Positions 25,629 through 37,185 of a stretch of 64,000 bases of DNA are shown here, in pieces (the first letter of the stretch is position 1; every line of letters starts with the position of its first letter). The notes below the pieces were generated by a model. The model saw only the letters and a program-made list of their open reading frames with translations. It searched no databases and was not told where the DNA came from. The DNA lies in NCBI RefSeq assembly GCF_003590095.1, contig NC_039488.1, forward strand, positions 1,116,001-1,180,000, read 5' to 3'. The stretch comes from Trichoplusia ni. Its lineage: Eukaryota; Arthropoda; Insecta; Lepidoptera; Noctuidae. A program made the translations under genes and the position numbers.

Positions 25629-25743
25629 ATTGGCTAAATGAACACGATTGTACAGTAAACACCAATCGCATTTTGGCTACGGTGACATACAAACAAACTT
25701 ACGTGTCACAATGCAGCATGGTAACCGCATGCATAGATGGCGC
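25629..25743. promoter_or_regulatory. Likely promoter region of sima first exons near 25.3-25.7 kb
   Basis: There are two CCAAT-type sites in opposite orientation (ATTGG at 25629-25633, CCAAT at 25662-25666). AGATGGCGC at 25735-25743 fits the insect CTCF core AG(G/A)(T/G)GGCGC. The local GC content is raised. The location fits a promoter for minus-strand transcription into exon 1a. No TATA box is visible. Confidence 0.35.
25703..25734 (-). CDS. sima weak candidate first exon (second start near 1a)
   Basis: On the minus strand ATG at 25734 (and a second in-frame ATG at 25719) reads MHAVTMLHCD and ends AC|GTAAGT, a consensus donor, in phase 2. It could splice to exon 2 or be a mainly untranslated leader. 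The frame is so short that chance is a fair explanation. Confidence 0.25.
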
Positions 25744-28700
25744 TGCTGACGATTTTGATGTTGTCGCGGCAGTAACGCAAGATGTCGCTACGAAAATCAC
25801 ATGTATTTGTGAATATTATACCTTACACAATTTTACCAAAGATTCAATTTACAATTTTCTGAAAACTTAAGCGTTATTAACGTGTGTTTGTTCCAAATAA
25901 TGGAAAACCTAAATTTAGTTTATCGAAGTATGAATACTGGTATACAAGTTCTAAGTAACATAATGTCAACGCAGTGTCTTAGTAGTGTAAAAGGTGGCAG
26001 CACTGAGTTCAGCGCGAATAAAAAGTATAGCCTTCTGCTAGTTCCTAGCATAATATAAGAATTATATTATTATTGATTGTTTTTTTAGTTTGTCACCGGC
26101 AAACGCATACATATTGATTACTTATGTATAAAATCATCCAGGCACTCTTTTCTTAGGCTCCTTTAAATTGAAGTATAAATATACGTGATGCGAAAGAATG
26201 CACCACAACTTTAGAACGCAGGATTGATAAGATTCAGCCTGAACACATTACCTTACTTTAATACTCAATTTTCATACTTTTGTGTTTTTAAGTATGTAAA
26301 ATACCTTATCTACTTAATCTTGGTACTAAGTGCAACGACTAGCATACTTACGTATTTAGGTACCAGATGCCGCCTATCCCAAAACAAACTTGGATTGAAT
26401 GGAATTTCGCGCCATAAGTTTCAATTTGAGAATATATCTCATTATTCAGAATTTTGAAGATGGAAAGTCCAACAATATTGTTTTGTAGGTCATTATTTAA
26501 CAGATTGAGATCTTTATGGTGCATCTGTGTGTAATCTCTCGTTGGCCCATTGATCAAATTGCATTCAAACACAACATTGACAAATAGGTCATTATAACGA
26601 AGGGAAAGATTGTTACTCTTAAAATGATTAACTTCTCCAAATTAAATAAGAAAAACTGAGATCTATTTAGATTAGTTGAACATAATTAAATACGTGTTTT
26701 ATTTTTATTTTTGGATTTTTTTTAAAGGTGAATTTACTTACCTACCTATACCTATCTTATTATCTATGAAGATAACCAAGACTGAAATAGATAACATTTA
26801 GAAAAATATTTTTATCTACGCTGTGACTCAGACTTACATTCAAAAAGATTTTTATAGTAGATTAAAATTTGTATTATGAGCTCTTTTACAATTTTATCAT
26901 TGCTTAGTGAAGTTCGAATACGAGAAAGAATTGTATCATAATAAATAGCTTTGTAATATGAATAAATAGAAATAAATTTCTAACAAAAGAAAACAAATGA
27001 AGTCCTTATTGACAAATTAGGGTTTGAGGTTTGTTGGAAATACAAACCTCTTTGTTATTTCAAAGAATTATATAACGTTAATAAATTATATATACGGCCA
27101 TTCATTATTTTTATAAACAAATTGCACCGTTGAGGTAGATAAATCTTGAGATAATTGCATTGGTGCTAGAGCAGCGCGGGTTCTAATGAACGCCATTAAT
27201 TATTTTATTTGAAGGGCATGGGCCTGTCAAGATGAAATGAATAAAAAATAAACATTAAAATTAGATTTAAAGGTAGATTCCTGCCCCTTTTGTGTTGTAG
27301 CTATTTAATTGTAGGTTTATTTTATCGAAATACGCTTGTTAAATTGTAAACAGAATTTCTTTGAAATGTACAAATGTATTAACTTTTGTACATATCAAAG
27401 CAATTCTCAGTACGTTTGCATATTATTTGTGTAATTAATTACCAACTTAACCTTTCAAATGAATAAAGCAAATACATCAAAATACTGAAGTACTTAAATT
27501 GCGAAATATGACAGTAACGCCTGCAAATAACACCATAGCAAATTCTCACTCAGTTATAAGATTGCTAACGTCTTTGTCATAGGACCCGTTGTAGCTTCAT
27601 CAGTTTGTATTCATTTAGACTTTACAAGCAACAATTGGCGTCTTTGTGTAATCACTTGTGTTCATTGCGTAACATACCGGTGCTTTATTTAGGTCTAGTA
27701 TTAGCCCAGACGGGTATATTTCCATCATACTTAACTAATGCCCGCCACTTTGGCGCCTTCCAATAATAATATTTCTACCTATTCCGTATACTGGCTGTTG
27801 GGAATTCCAGTGCAATTTTGTTCTTGATTGAGGAATATTTATGCTTATTGATATTAGTCTCCTGTCGTCTGCAGCGAGGTGGCCTAATTGCGAAGGTGTT
27901 TTATTTAGATTTATGCAAGTTGAGATTTTAGCCCTCATGTAGCTAGGTAAGTAAGTACGTCTGTTGATAGTAAAATACCGGATAATCCATTAACGTGTAA
28001 TGCAGTGTACCGCAGTTCGGTCCAATTTTATGGTCGAAAAGTTAATCACGAATGTCTTAATTTCATTTAATAGCGTCATAACGTCAGTCGGTAATTAAAA
28101 AGGTGGATTAAAAATAATGACTTTGTAATAAACGATCGTTTATATAAAGTAATCATTTTATAGATATTTAGAAAGAGTACTTGTATGTGATTTATTAGGT
28201 GGTTAAACGATTTTATGATAATTTGCTATTTTTAATGATTATGGTATCTAAGTGTACGCTGATGACATCATTATAACGTGATTATATGCTGTGATATGAG
28301 ATAAGTTTGTTAAATGAAACTGAAGGCATTAATTTACTTTACCAAGGTGCCATTAAATTATTTTCACTTACATAATTGCAAATTTTAACCTTTTAATAAT
28401 TAAAAAGGTGGTTTATATGTTTACGAGTTTACAGTCTGAACAAATGTACTCGTAAACACTTAAAGACTTTACTTTGTAATAAAATTGTCATAAGACGGAA
28501 AAGTAGGTATATCTATCTATTTGGAACATTTGGTCAAATTCTAAGTTACGGTTTCGAAAGTTCATTAACAATAACATTTAAAAATATGATATACTTAGGT
28601 ACGTCTGATAGAGTGCGCTGTATTTAGCGTATACCTAGAGCAGAACATACATTTTAATTACTATTTACTTACATGCAGAGTAATAAACAGCTATCGGGGT

Positions 28701-28934
28701 TCTCTATCAACATACCTGTAATTGAATTACCTGTTTAAGCGGTACATCAGTACAAACTTACCCTAATTACTTGTCCGACATATTTATAGCTCTTTAACTT
28801 AATAAGATGCGTATCTCTAAAGCTTTATTATTTCCTGTGCCACGTTATTCTTTGTAGTAATCGTTTTTGTGTAATGAGTAGTTTTTAATGTATTGCTTAA
28901 GGCTTGAATGAACGTGAGACTGTAGAACGTTCTT
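25744..28934. other. Upstream region of sima, no supported gene
   Basis: AT-rich sequence. The open frames at 26224-26572 overlap on both strands and look random. No repeat was recognised until family A at 28935. Confidence 0.5.
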
Positions 28935-29210
28935 TTAGGGGTCAGTATCTAAAGTAAGCAGTAGTAAGTAAAAACTGAACCCTAATGCTAAAGCTCCGTC
29001 CGTCCGTCCGTCCGTCACCAGGCTGCATCTCATGAACTGTGACAGCTTGACCGTTGAAATTTTCACAGGTGATATCTGCTCCCGATATTACAATAACAAC
29101 AATGAAGAATGAGGTACAGCAACGATTTGTTACGGTCATTAATTTGAGGGTGGGTTGACACATTAGTCACCATCCGATTTGTTTTTCTTACGGAACCCTC
29201 TGTGTCGTAA
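28935..29210 (+). repeat. Dispersed repeat family A, copy 4, with CCGT microsatellite
   Basis: The copy holds a (CCGT)5 tract at 28996-29016, followed by 'CACCAGGCTGCATCTCATGA' and 'GGTGGGTTGACACATTAG'-type blocks shared with copies 1-3, ending near CGGAACCC. It is the best-preserved copy in the window. Confidence 0.65.
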
Positions 29211-29723
29211 ATCCAAGTTTATTACACTGCAACCTTTTGGGGGTTTAAAGATAGTAGGTACCAACCAAACTAACAGCTAGGTAAGTATTCAATAATTGCG
29301 TTCGTATCTTGATCACACCGTTAACGTAAACAACTGTTTAACATTCGACTCCACTCTGTAATGCGTGCCATAATCATATGGAAAATATGGAAAGACTATA
29401 GAAATAGAAAACTGGTTTCATCATGTATGCAATTACAAACTAATGGTACAACATTGACTTCCTTAGAATCTTGTACATCCTCTTTGGAATACTAATTTGT
29501 ATAATTAATGTAATTATGTATTTGATTTTACACTCAAAGGATTTAGAGTCAGCCCTCTCTGGAAACAGACAGTCAAACAAGACAATCTCGCAACTGTCTT
29601 TCAACTTGCCTGCGACAAGTTGTGTCAGAAAAATCTAAATTTTTCCGTCTGAAAAGTGCTGGATAATAATTTGAAATGAGAAAGTAATACGAGGGAAAGG
29701 CTCCATTGCCGATTAATACTTAC

Positions 29724-29740
29724 CGCATGTCTTCGTCCAT
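29724..29740 (-). CDS. sima weak candidate first exon 1d (MDEDM leader)
   Basis: The minus-strand ATG at 29740 reads MDEDM and then CG|GTAAGTAT, an excellent donor, in phase 2; joining to exon 2 gives Arg. The flanking bases are GC-richer than average. With only 17 coding bases, chance cannot be excluded. If used, the first intron would be about 25 kb. Confidence 0.3.
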
Positions 29741-31954
29741 AGTAGAAACGACAGTTGCAAGACTGTTTTGTTGCCTAGGGACACCGGCTCTTACACTAAC
29801 TAAAATGGTTAACCGATGCAAGATACACAGACGTCATCATAATTTGTGTGAAGAACTGTGGTCATAAACAGCTAGTTTTAAATATTGAAACTTGAACGTA
29901 AGTAATGCAATTTGGAATATAAAAAGGTCATTATTAACGGCACGGCGCGCGGCGTCTCCAGCAGCACAAAAATCTATCGAATCTATTGATCTAACTCTTA
30001 GAATCTTATTTAACGTCAATAAAATATCTGTTTCTTCATTTCGGTATGGTTGAGACGTTCACCAGCGTTGAGTTTGACACTAAATAATACTAAATATTAA
30101 GAGAACTACTGACCAGACTCTACAGACATTAATCTTGAACAAAACATTTTTGTTTATCTCTAAAAAAAAAACAATTTGACAGATTTCAATGTTCTTTAAC
30201 TATCCTACTTTGTTCTGAGCAGCGGCAGCGGAACTTCGACTTGTAAAGTTCCCTAATTACGGGTATAGACCACCCAAGCATTTATCCTTTTTACTCAGCT
30301 GCAGGTGGCTGCAGTCAGCGTGGGACGGAATCTGTCAACATCCGTCAATTCGCAACGGTATGACTCTCTTACATGTGAAAAGGCCTTTGACCTGTCGAAA
30401 ATTGTTACAAGATCACATTTATATTTACATACAAAATCTGTGGGAAAAGGCTGGTTATAAGTGTTCTCTTGTATGTTAAATGACTACAGCAAGTCTTTTG
30501 AAAGATGATGTTTTTTTGTTTCGGTAAATCATTTATTGTACTTTATGAATAACTTTATCATCCCTTTGAACCTACTATCTGCTATCAAAATAAATTAATC
30601 TAGAAGCCTTAAAAACGGTAATTACTGATGTAATGACTGCGGTTGAAGAAGAACGAGTTCAACATGCCATAGGTTATATTAGGGATACTATTCGTGATTT
30701 GTGTTATATTATTAGGGATACTATTCTATACCTACGCAGCATAAAGATATTCTTATATTAAACTTATGATAAAACCCTTGACCACAACACTTTTACACTG
30801 AACATTCCTTTAAACAAACAATACATTTTCTACACACTGTTATCATCTATCTCGTGACATACCTCACTGGATCGCCACTGAACATGCAACGACAGATAAA
30901 ACATGAAATACAAACTCGTGTACACAATATCAACAAACCAAATGAAGGACCGCTTCAAACGAACCATTCTTGATAAAGTAGCGACAGACGATCAATATTT
31001 AAGAGAAAATTGAACTGTTACAATGAAATATAATAGAAACAATGACGAAGAATGTTTTCGCGTGAGATGTGAGTCACGCGACGAGAGGGGAACATTATGT
31101 AAACGTGTTGCCTTATACAGGGCAGGCCACACTGACTCAAATGAACTTAGTTTTATTTGTTTCAAGAACTGAGTTTAAAACAATGAGACATACACTGCAA
31201 GTTCTGGGGTTTCGATTCTAGAAAGGTTACGGTCTAGTTTAACTAAGAGATAATTTTATTAAGAATTTTTATTTGGGTGATAGAAAATATTTTATGTTTG
31301 GGAATTTAGTGTCGACGTAGAATGACCTGTTGGACCGCTAATAATATAAAAAAAATACAAAGGATACAATACAGTGTAAATTTTATTTATCAAGAATCGG
31401 AATTATCTTATAGACTCTTCCTTTCCTCCTTCCAAATGTCTCTGTATTTGTCTTTATTTAGTTCCGATTCTGCGCAAATGCCTGTTCGTGACTACGCCTT
31501 CGTCTTTCTTCTAACAAAAACCTTCAACAAAAATAAATCTCAATAGGAATTCAACTTAACTAAGTTTACCCACTCACTGTTGAACTCCACAATTGAAACT
31601 GTAATCTAAGTTCAGCCTCGTAACTTCGTGCACTGTGGTCTCCGCTTCACAGTCGAGTCTTCAGCCAATATATTACTGTCACGGGGGCTATCGAAGTGTC
31701 TTAACAAACTGCGTCGTTCTACGTCATTGCTGATCTCGCATTATTTTAACTGAAGTCCTCTCAGTATAGAAATAGCACTCTGTCTTTCCCCTTGATAGAT
31801 CATGGGAATGTCATGCCATTAATGTATATTGACATGAGATTTTTTGGGAAGGAAAGGAAAGGTGTGTTTTTCGCAACGGGGGTATGGCTTCTAAAAAATT
31901 TTGGCATTTGATTTGTAATTGTAAATGGCCTGTAAAAGAATGCCATTAACTTCA
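29741..31954. other. Intergenic or far-upstream sequence, nothing recognised
   Basis: AT-rich DNA without exons or recognisable elements. Frames at 29837-30019 and 31322-31546 are short and unsupported. Confidence 0.45.
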
Positions 31955-32150
31955 GGGGCCCGATTCTGTTATTTACAATGGCCGATGACTGAATGCAAAT
32001 TGGCAAAATCGCAAATAAATTGGCACTATTCGTATTATTGTAAGCATTTTTCCAACACAATTGGTAATTGGATCGATGAATTAAGCCAACGCCATCAAAA
32101 GATACAGACGTTTATGCCGCAACTTCTGACATTCGATCTTGAAATACGTT
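31955..32150 (+). repeat. Truncated MITE copy related to 40409-40686
   Basis: It begins GGGGCCCGATTCTGTTATTTACAATGGCCGATGA at its left end (given here only as a boundary at 31955-31988) and continues with 'CACTATTCGTATTATTGTAAGCATTTTTCCAACACAA'-like sequence shared with the other copy. The right terminal repeat is missing. Confidence 0.6.
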
Positions 32151-32485
32151 CGAACTGACATAATGACTAAAACCGCAAATTATTAAAACTGCGATATAAA
32201 AATTCAATCCATGTTTATTCAACTAGCCCTGAGTATGCACTTACATTAAAATTTACAGCTGTTATGCTTTACTGACACAACCGTTGGCTTTAGAAATTCG
32301 TACTCTGTATAGTTTGCCTACGTTTACTGGCTAGTATTGTTTACCTTTTGCTTCTACAACTCCCTACACACTATACCTAAGCTAGGTTATACAAGGTATG
32401 TACTTATGCATGCTTCGTCACATTATACAACCATGATTGTGGACTGGTTGAGAAGTTAACATATTGAGTAGGTATGCTGGCTGGC

Positions 32486-32528
32486 GAGTAAGAAAACATG
32501 GCAGCAGGGTTGCCATGTTTTCTCACTC
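32486..32528. repeat. Strong hairpin, 18-bp stem, 7-base loop
   Basis: GAGTAAGAAAACATGGCA at 32486-32503 and TGCCATGTTTTCTCACTC at 32511-32528 pair with one mismatch across a 7-base loop. Its structure resembles the hairpin at 59238-59276. Confidence 0.7.
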
Positions 32529-32659
32529 ACCCTTTTTACTAATCTATTTAATTTCGTTGCGGTTTCCAAGGCAGTTAATTGTTTTCCCTGGGACATCTTT
32601 CGGCTTGTTTTGGTTTTCAGCTTACGTGTTTGCGGTGGTTTTCGTTGTTTTCATTGTAG

Positions 32660-32830
32660 ACCCTGGATTACAGGAGGCACAATGACGGGCATGAGTGGCG
32701 GTGCAAGTACCAAAAAATAACAGCGCAGCCGCCGCACCGCGTCATTTCATTTGGGTCTCCGGTTGGGTCCGAAACTAGTCGGCCGATCCTGATAATAAGC
32801 GTGAGTAAACCGTTATCATGTTGATTATAA
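32660..32830 (+). repeat. GC-rich segment resembling the end of a dispersed element
   Basis: This stretch is far richer in G and C than its surroundings and ends with 'GAAACTAGTCGGCCGATCCTGATAATAAGCGTGAG', a block I associate with lepidopteran non-LTR retrotransposon ends. Only one copy is seen in the window, so the class is uncertain. Confidence 0.3.
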
Positions 32831-35800
32831 TACTGGTTTGTTCGTAGGTATATTTGATAAGCAATTTCAGGACAAATGAGTTATTAGATGTAGCTTTGGC
32901 TTAAGCTTTATCTAGATCGGAAATACGACGATTTTAATTACAGCTATTGTTTAAGCAATGCAATGTATGTAATGTTTATACCAAAATATATAATCTACAC
33001 GATGTAATTTATGAATGAACTGAATATAGCGCTTTTTTTTGAGATTTCAAGTAGCCTACTGCTACGTCTCAAAATAATATTACAGGGGGTATATAAGAAA
33101 GATGCTGCTCTACCAAGTGTGATGCACTGTCTTTCTTCCACAACCATAAAAATATTATCTACTTTAAGACGTGGTGCCTAAGGATGGAAATAATTAAAAA
33201 CATATTTCACCAACAACCTTTGAAGGATCTAATCGTAAAGAAAATGTTTTATAACTGAATGTTCAAACGATCACGCATTAATAAATATACATTTCCATAA
33301 ACATAAGCTACTTATATGAAATCATGTCTATGTTCAATCAAAAATGTTTATTTGCCACAGCAAAATAGACTCTATTGGCCTAACATTTGAATGTGTAAAA
33401 GGATGAAATGTAAACAGTATTTTGTTAAAGAAGAACAAAGGTCGTTCAAATAACTGAATACGTACTTAACAAGTCGAGTTTGCTTTGTCACACTATTAAC
33501 TACGCCTTCCCCTGGGTATTGTTGAATATTGCTAGACAGAATTACTGGAACGAAACTATTTTGTGTACTCAAACAATAATAAGTTTTTAATCGTGTTTAA
33601 ATTGAATAGGGAATTCGGGGAATTCCTGAGGCGGTTTTATATAGCTCTCTCTACATGTGATTACGTCACAATTTTATATTTTGTTTAGGATTTACTTACA
33701 AAATGAGTTTGTAGTGTGTGAATTGGGCATGTGCGAGGACATTGGACAAATAAAATATTAATAGGATAAAGGATTTTTTTCCAGCGTACGTTTTCTACAG
33801 AAACTCGGAAAACGTTACTTTAACGTTACGTCCCTAACATTTTTGTGCACCCAAGTAAATACCCAAAATACACCGCCAAAAAATATAAACAATTGAAAGT
33901 ACTTAAAAGTATTCAGTAAGGAGATCGTTCACTCCGCTCTACGCTTTGTTGAAACTTCGTCTTAAATCCGGGACGTAATGTACCGTATAAATTACAAATC
34001 TTTTTATCTCGAGATCTGAATTCTGGACCCAACAGCGATCCATCCATCTACCCTACTGGGATATAGCCGAGTTTATACAATTAATGGTTGAACCGATTCG
34101 GAATGTTAACTCTTACCTTTGATGTTTAAATGTCGTTATTTTGTGATAGTTATTTGATTACTGATGTATTGTTTTGAGTTTCGTAGCTAGTTTATGTTTT
34201 GACTTAATGAGTTGGTTTTTGTTATATTAGTTTCATAGATGGATAATTCCCGTTTTGATACATATTTGATTTCTGCCTCGTGCCTCAATAAATGGGCTAT
34301 CTAACACTGAAAGAATATTTCAGATCGTACTTGTAGTGCGTTCAAACCAACAAACTCTTTAGTTTTTTTTTTTAATTTTGGTATAGATTTTAAGTTCTTC
34401 CTTTAGATGTTTAAGTCTTCCAACTGACAGTCTTAGTACAAAAGTTAAAGTTTGTGTCCAATCTTCAGAAAAATACAAATAGTCAAAGTACAGACAGGGT
34501 TTTCGAAGAATCTAATTTTAAAACTTAGCCTTTTTAAATTAAAAAATACTCTGTTTTGGTTTAATTAAACGTTTTATTTTAAAGGCTTTTCATCGTTTAA
34601 ATCAGTGTTGTCTGGACTCGCCTTCGTCTGCCCCTGAAATGTAAACATCCATTGTAATACCTGCAATACGTTACAGCATTTTGTTAACTACATTCTTTAA
34701 ACAAAGCATACAAATTTGTTGTATAATTAACAGAAGAGATTATTAAATTAGGCACGTTATACACGCGGCCGAAACTGAAACACGGTATAAACTTAATATT
34801 TATTTTCTTAGCCGCCACGCCGAAGAGAAACGCTGCTACGGCATGTAGTGTATTGTCACACTTCTACAACCTCAATGATACCTACGGGCATTGGTAAATC
34901 CTCTGCTATAGGAGTGTATACCTGTAGTTCGTAGAATGGAACAAATAAAATTGTATCAACAGATCACTCGTAGCGAAAGTTTATCATCCCACACAATATG
35001 AATTATGGTATTTTATTAAAGTATGAATAGGTTATAGAGCGCGGAAAGACTTCAAACCAAGATAAATTAGCAAATATAACTTGACTTTGCCTGCATCTCA
35101 AACTGCATTCTGCGAGCGAAATGGAGGTATATGAATCAGCGGTGTAAGACAAAGATGGTTATATCTCGTAGCTCACTTCAGAAGGGTTAATTTAATTTGG
35201 CGGTATTTCATAAGTTAGTGAAAGCTTGCAAGGAATTAAATGCTCGGTAATTATACTTGGGCTTATTCTTCTCCTTAGCTTTGTCTTGACTAATATCGTA
35301 CTTGGATTCCAAGCATTATTAAGTGGAGAATTAAGGGGTATTCTTAAGTGCACTGCAGAAGAGAATGCCGCCAAGGAATTTCTTGAGAAACAATGCCGTA
35401 TTACTTTTCTTTTAATTCTTGTAATAGTTTTTATACTGAATTTAATTTTGTTATTACATTTATATTCCTGGAATATTACTTGGAAATGTCTAAATTCCCA
35501 CAAAGTAACGGTCTTGATGAACCCTTCTCGGAATAGTGTTCAATGAAAAGAGCTTAGAATTTATTTTATTTCCGCAATTAAGGTGCCTCCGTGGATTACG
35601 TCCTATTTGGAATGGTTGCAAGGGACTCCTTTGAGTAACCTCTAAGAAAGTTATATTTTTCCCGATTAGAGGACTGCATAGAAGAGGCGTGTGGGACTTC
35701 TCCTATAAACGTATGTCACCCCTGTTTTGCACTGCATAACTCTGTCTCTTTCTAAACCACTTTCTTGAGCTGACTAAGAATTTTCTTGTGTCGTCATCTG

Positions 35801-36882
35801 AGGAACCATCATTAATCAACACAATAGGTATTAAACGCTATTGATTGAATTAAGTTTTAATAGTCCGTATTTAATATACTTCGTCTTCTTCATACCCCAA
35901 GTTTATTTAGACAAACGACAGTTACGTCTTTATTTTAGGAATGTGGACTACAAATAAATGTGGAGTTTTATCACCATCCCGTGATAGACGATGAATGATG
36001 ACGAACGCCGTGGATTCAGGTCATCGCATTTGAACGCCATAATAAATCATATGCGAAAACAAACAGCAATGATAAATATTTCTTTTTTCCATTCCGGTAG
36101 ACACGGATGTGGTGTGGAGATCATTATTTTCTCTTTGTAGTTAGTTTTAATGTTGCTTATGTTTATATATGAATACCGAAACAACACTTAAAGATAGACT
36201 TAAAGATAGCAGAATGTTTGACTACTATTTAGTTATTGTTATGTTTGCTTAAGCTAAATATTTCAGTATGAGTTTATTTCTATCTATTTTATTTTAATAA
36301 ATGACTTATATCCTGTTTACACTAAATACATAAATTACACTTACAGTCTGATCATTTTTTATATACTCGTACTTAACAATAATTACTCACCTATAATTGT
36401 AAGGATTTCAATAACAGCTTATGAAATAAAAATAATAAACAATTTAGGTAACACCCTCAGGTAACTAACCTTTTTTTGTGTTATAACACAATGCTTAAAT
36501 TTATAATATTTGCGCTTAATATAATTTCACACATTATTTTCATTAACACTTTCCGGGCTAATACGCAAATATCTTTCGAAAAGTTAATAATTACTGTTTT
36601 ATGATAACCTTTAAATATTTTGTTCATTGAATTAAATAATTATTGATTTTAACAATATATTCTCATAACACGAATTACTGACATATCTGTGGTGTCAAGG
36701 TTCAGTTTAATATCATACTGACTTGAGCCTGAGGCAAACTGTTCACACGTAGTTTTTGCGTCAATATGATTAAGTTAAAATAGATTCTCCTTCCTTTTAT
36801 AATGTGGCTGTATGTGCCGAAATGTATGATGTATAATAATTTGGTTTATTTTTTTGTTTAATATTCAGTTTTTGGTTTTTAG
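32831..36882. other. Intergenic AT-rich sequence with small repeat remnants
   Basis: Diverged copies of a short repeat with the theme 'CCACAACC...ATTTAAGACGTGGTG' occur near 33080-33185 and 34810-34915, and related pieces recur near 39210-39275, 41512-41596 and 59820-60020. No gene is supported. The 106-codon frame at 35226-35546 has two hydrophobic stretches but no ATG start and an equally long antisense frame. Confidence 0.45.
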
Positions 36883-37020
36883 GTTCTATACGCGAAGGGA
36901 ATAACGGAACTATCCCGTCCGTCGTTCAAACTGTGATAGCTGGACAGTAGACAGTTGAAATTTACACAGAAATTGTTTTTCTGTGTCCGCTGTTGCGCTA
37001 TGTTTAACGTCGACCTTTTT
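36883..37020 (+). repeat. Dispersed repeat family A, truncated copy 5
   Basis: 'CCCGTCCGTCGTTCAAACTGTGATAGC' and 'CAGTTGAAATTTACACAG'-like blocks match the 5' part of the family. Confidence 0.55.
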
Positions 37021-37069
37021 TTTGTTTACAAAAATATAAACGACTAGAATAATCCTTAGTTACAAGAAG

Positions 37070-37185
37070 GATTCCTACACATTCAAGTCACATGCAAACA
37101 AAAAGAAACAGAATCAGAACGAGCCTTCGTTGGTTCAGGCCCGAGTGATGACCTATACCACTCGTCTGTCAGAGCAGTCGACAAT
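37070..37185 (-). repeat. Diverged tRNA-headed SINE fragment
   Basis: 'ACATTCAAGTCACATGCAAAC' is followed by a diverged head ending in 'ACCTATACCACTCGTCTGTCA', in the same order as the copy at 15157-15312. The B box is degraded. Confidence 0.5.

Noticed and set aside
25673..25870. 65-codon plus-strand frame over the putative promoter
   Set aside because: It begins without an ATG, has no splice or family support, and overlaps the proposed minus-strand promoter.
35226..35546. 106-codon plus-strand frame with two hydrophobic stretches, like a small membrane protein
   Set aside because: It has no ATG at its start, the antisense strand is open over the same bases (35192-35503), and AT-rich DNA readily gives Leu/Ile-rich frames. 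No splice or family evidence.
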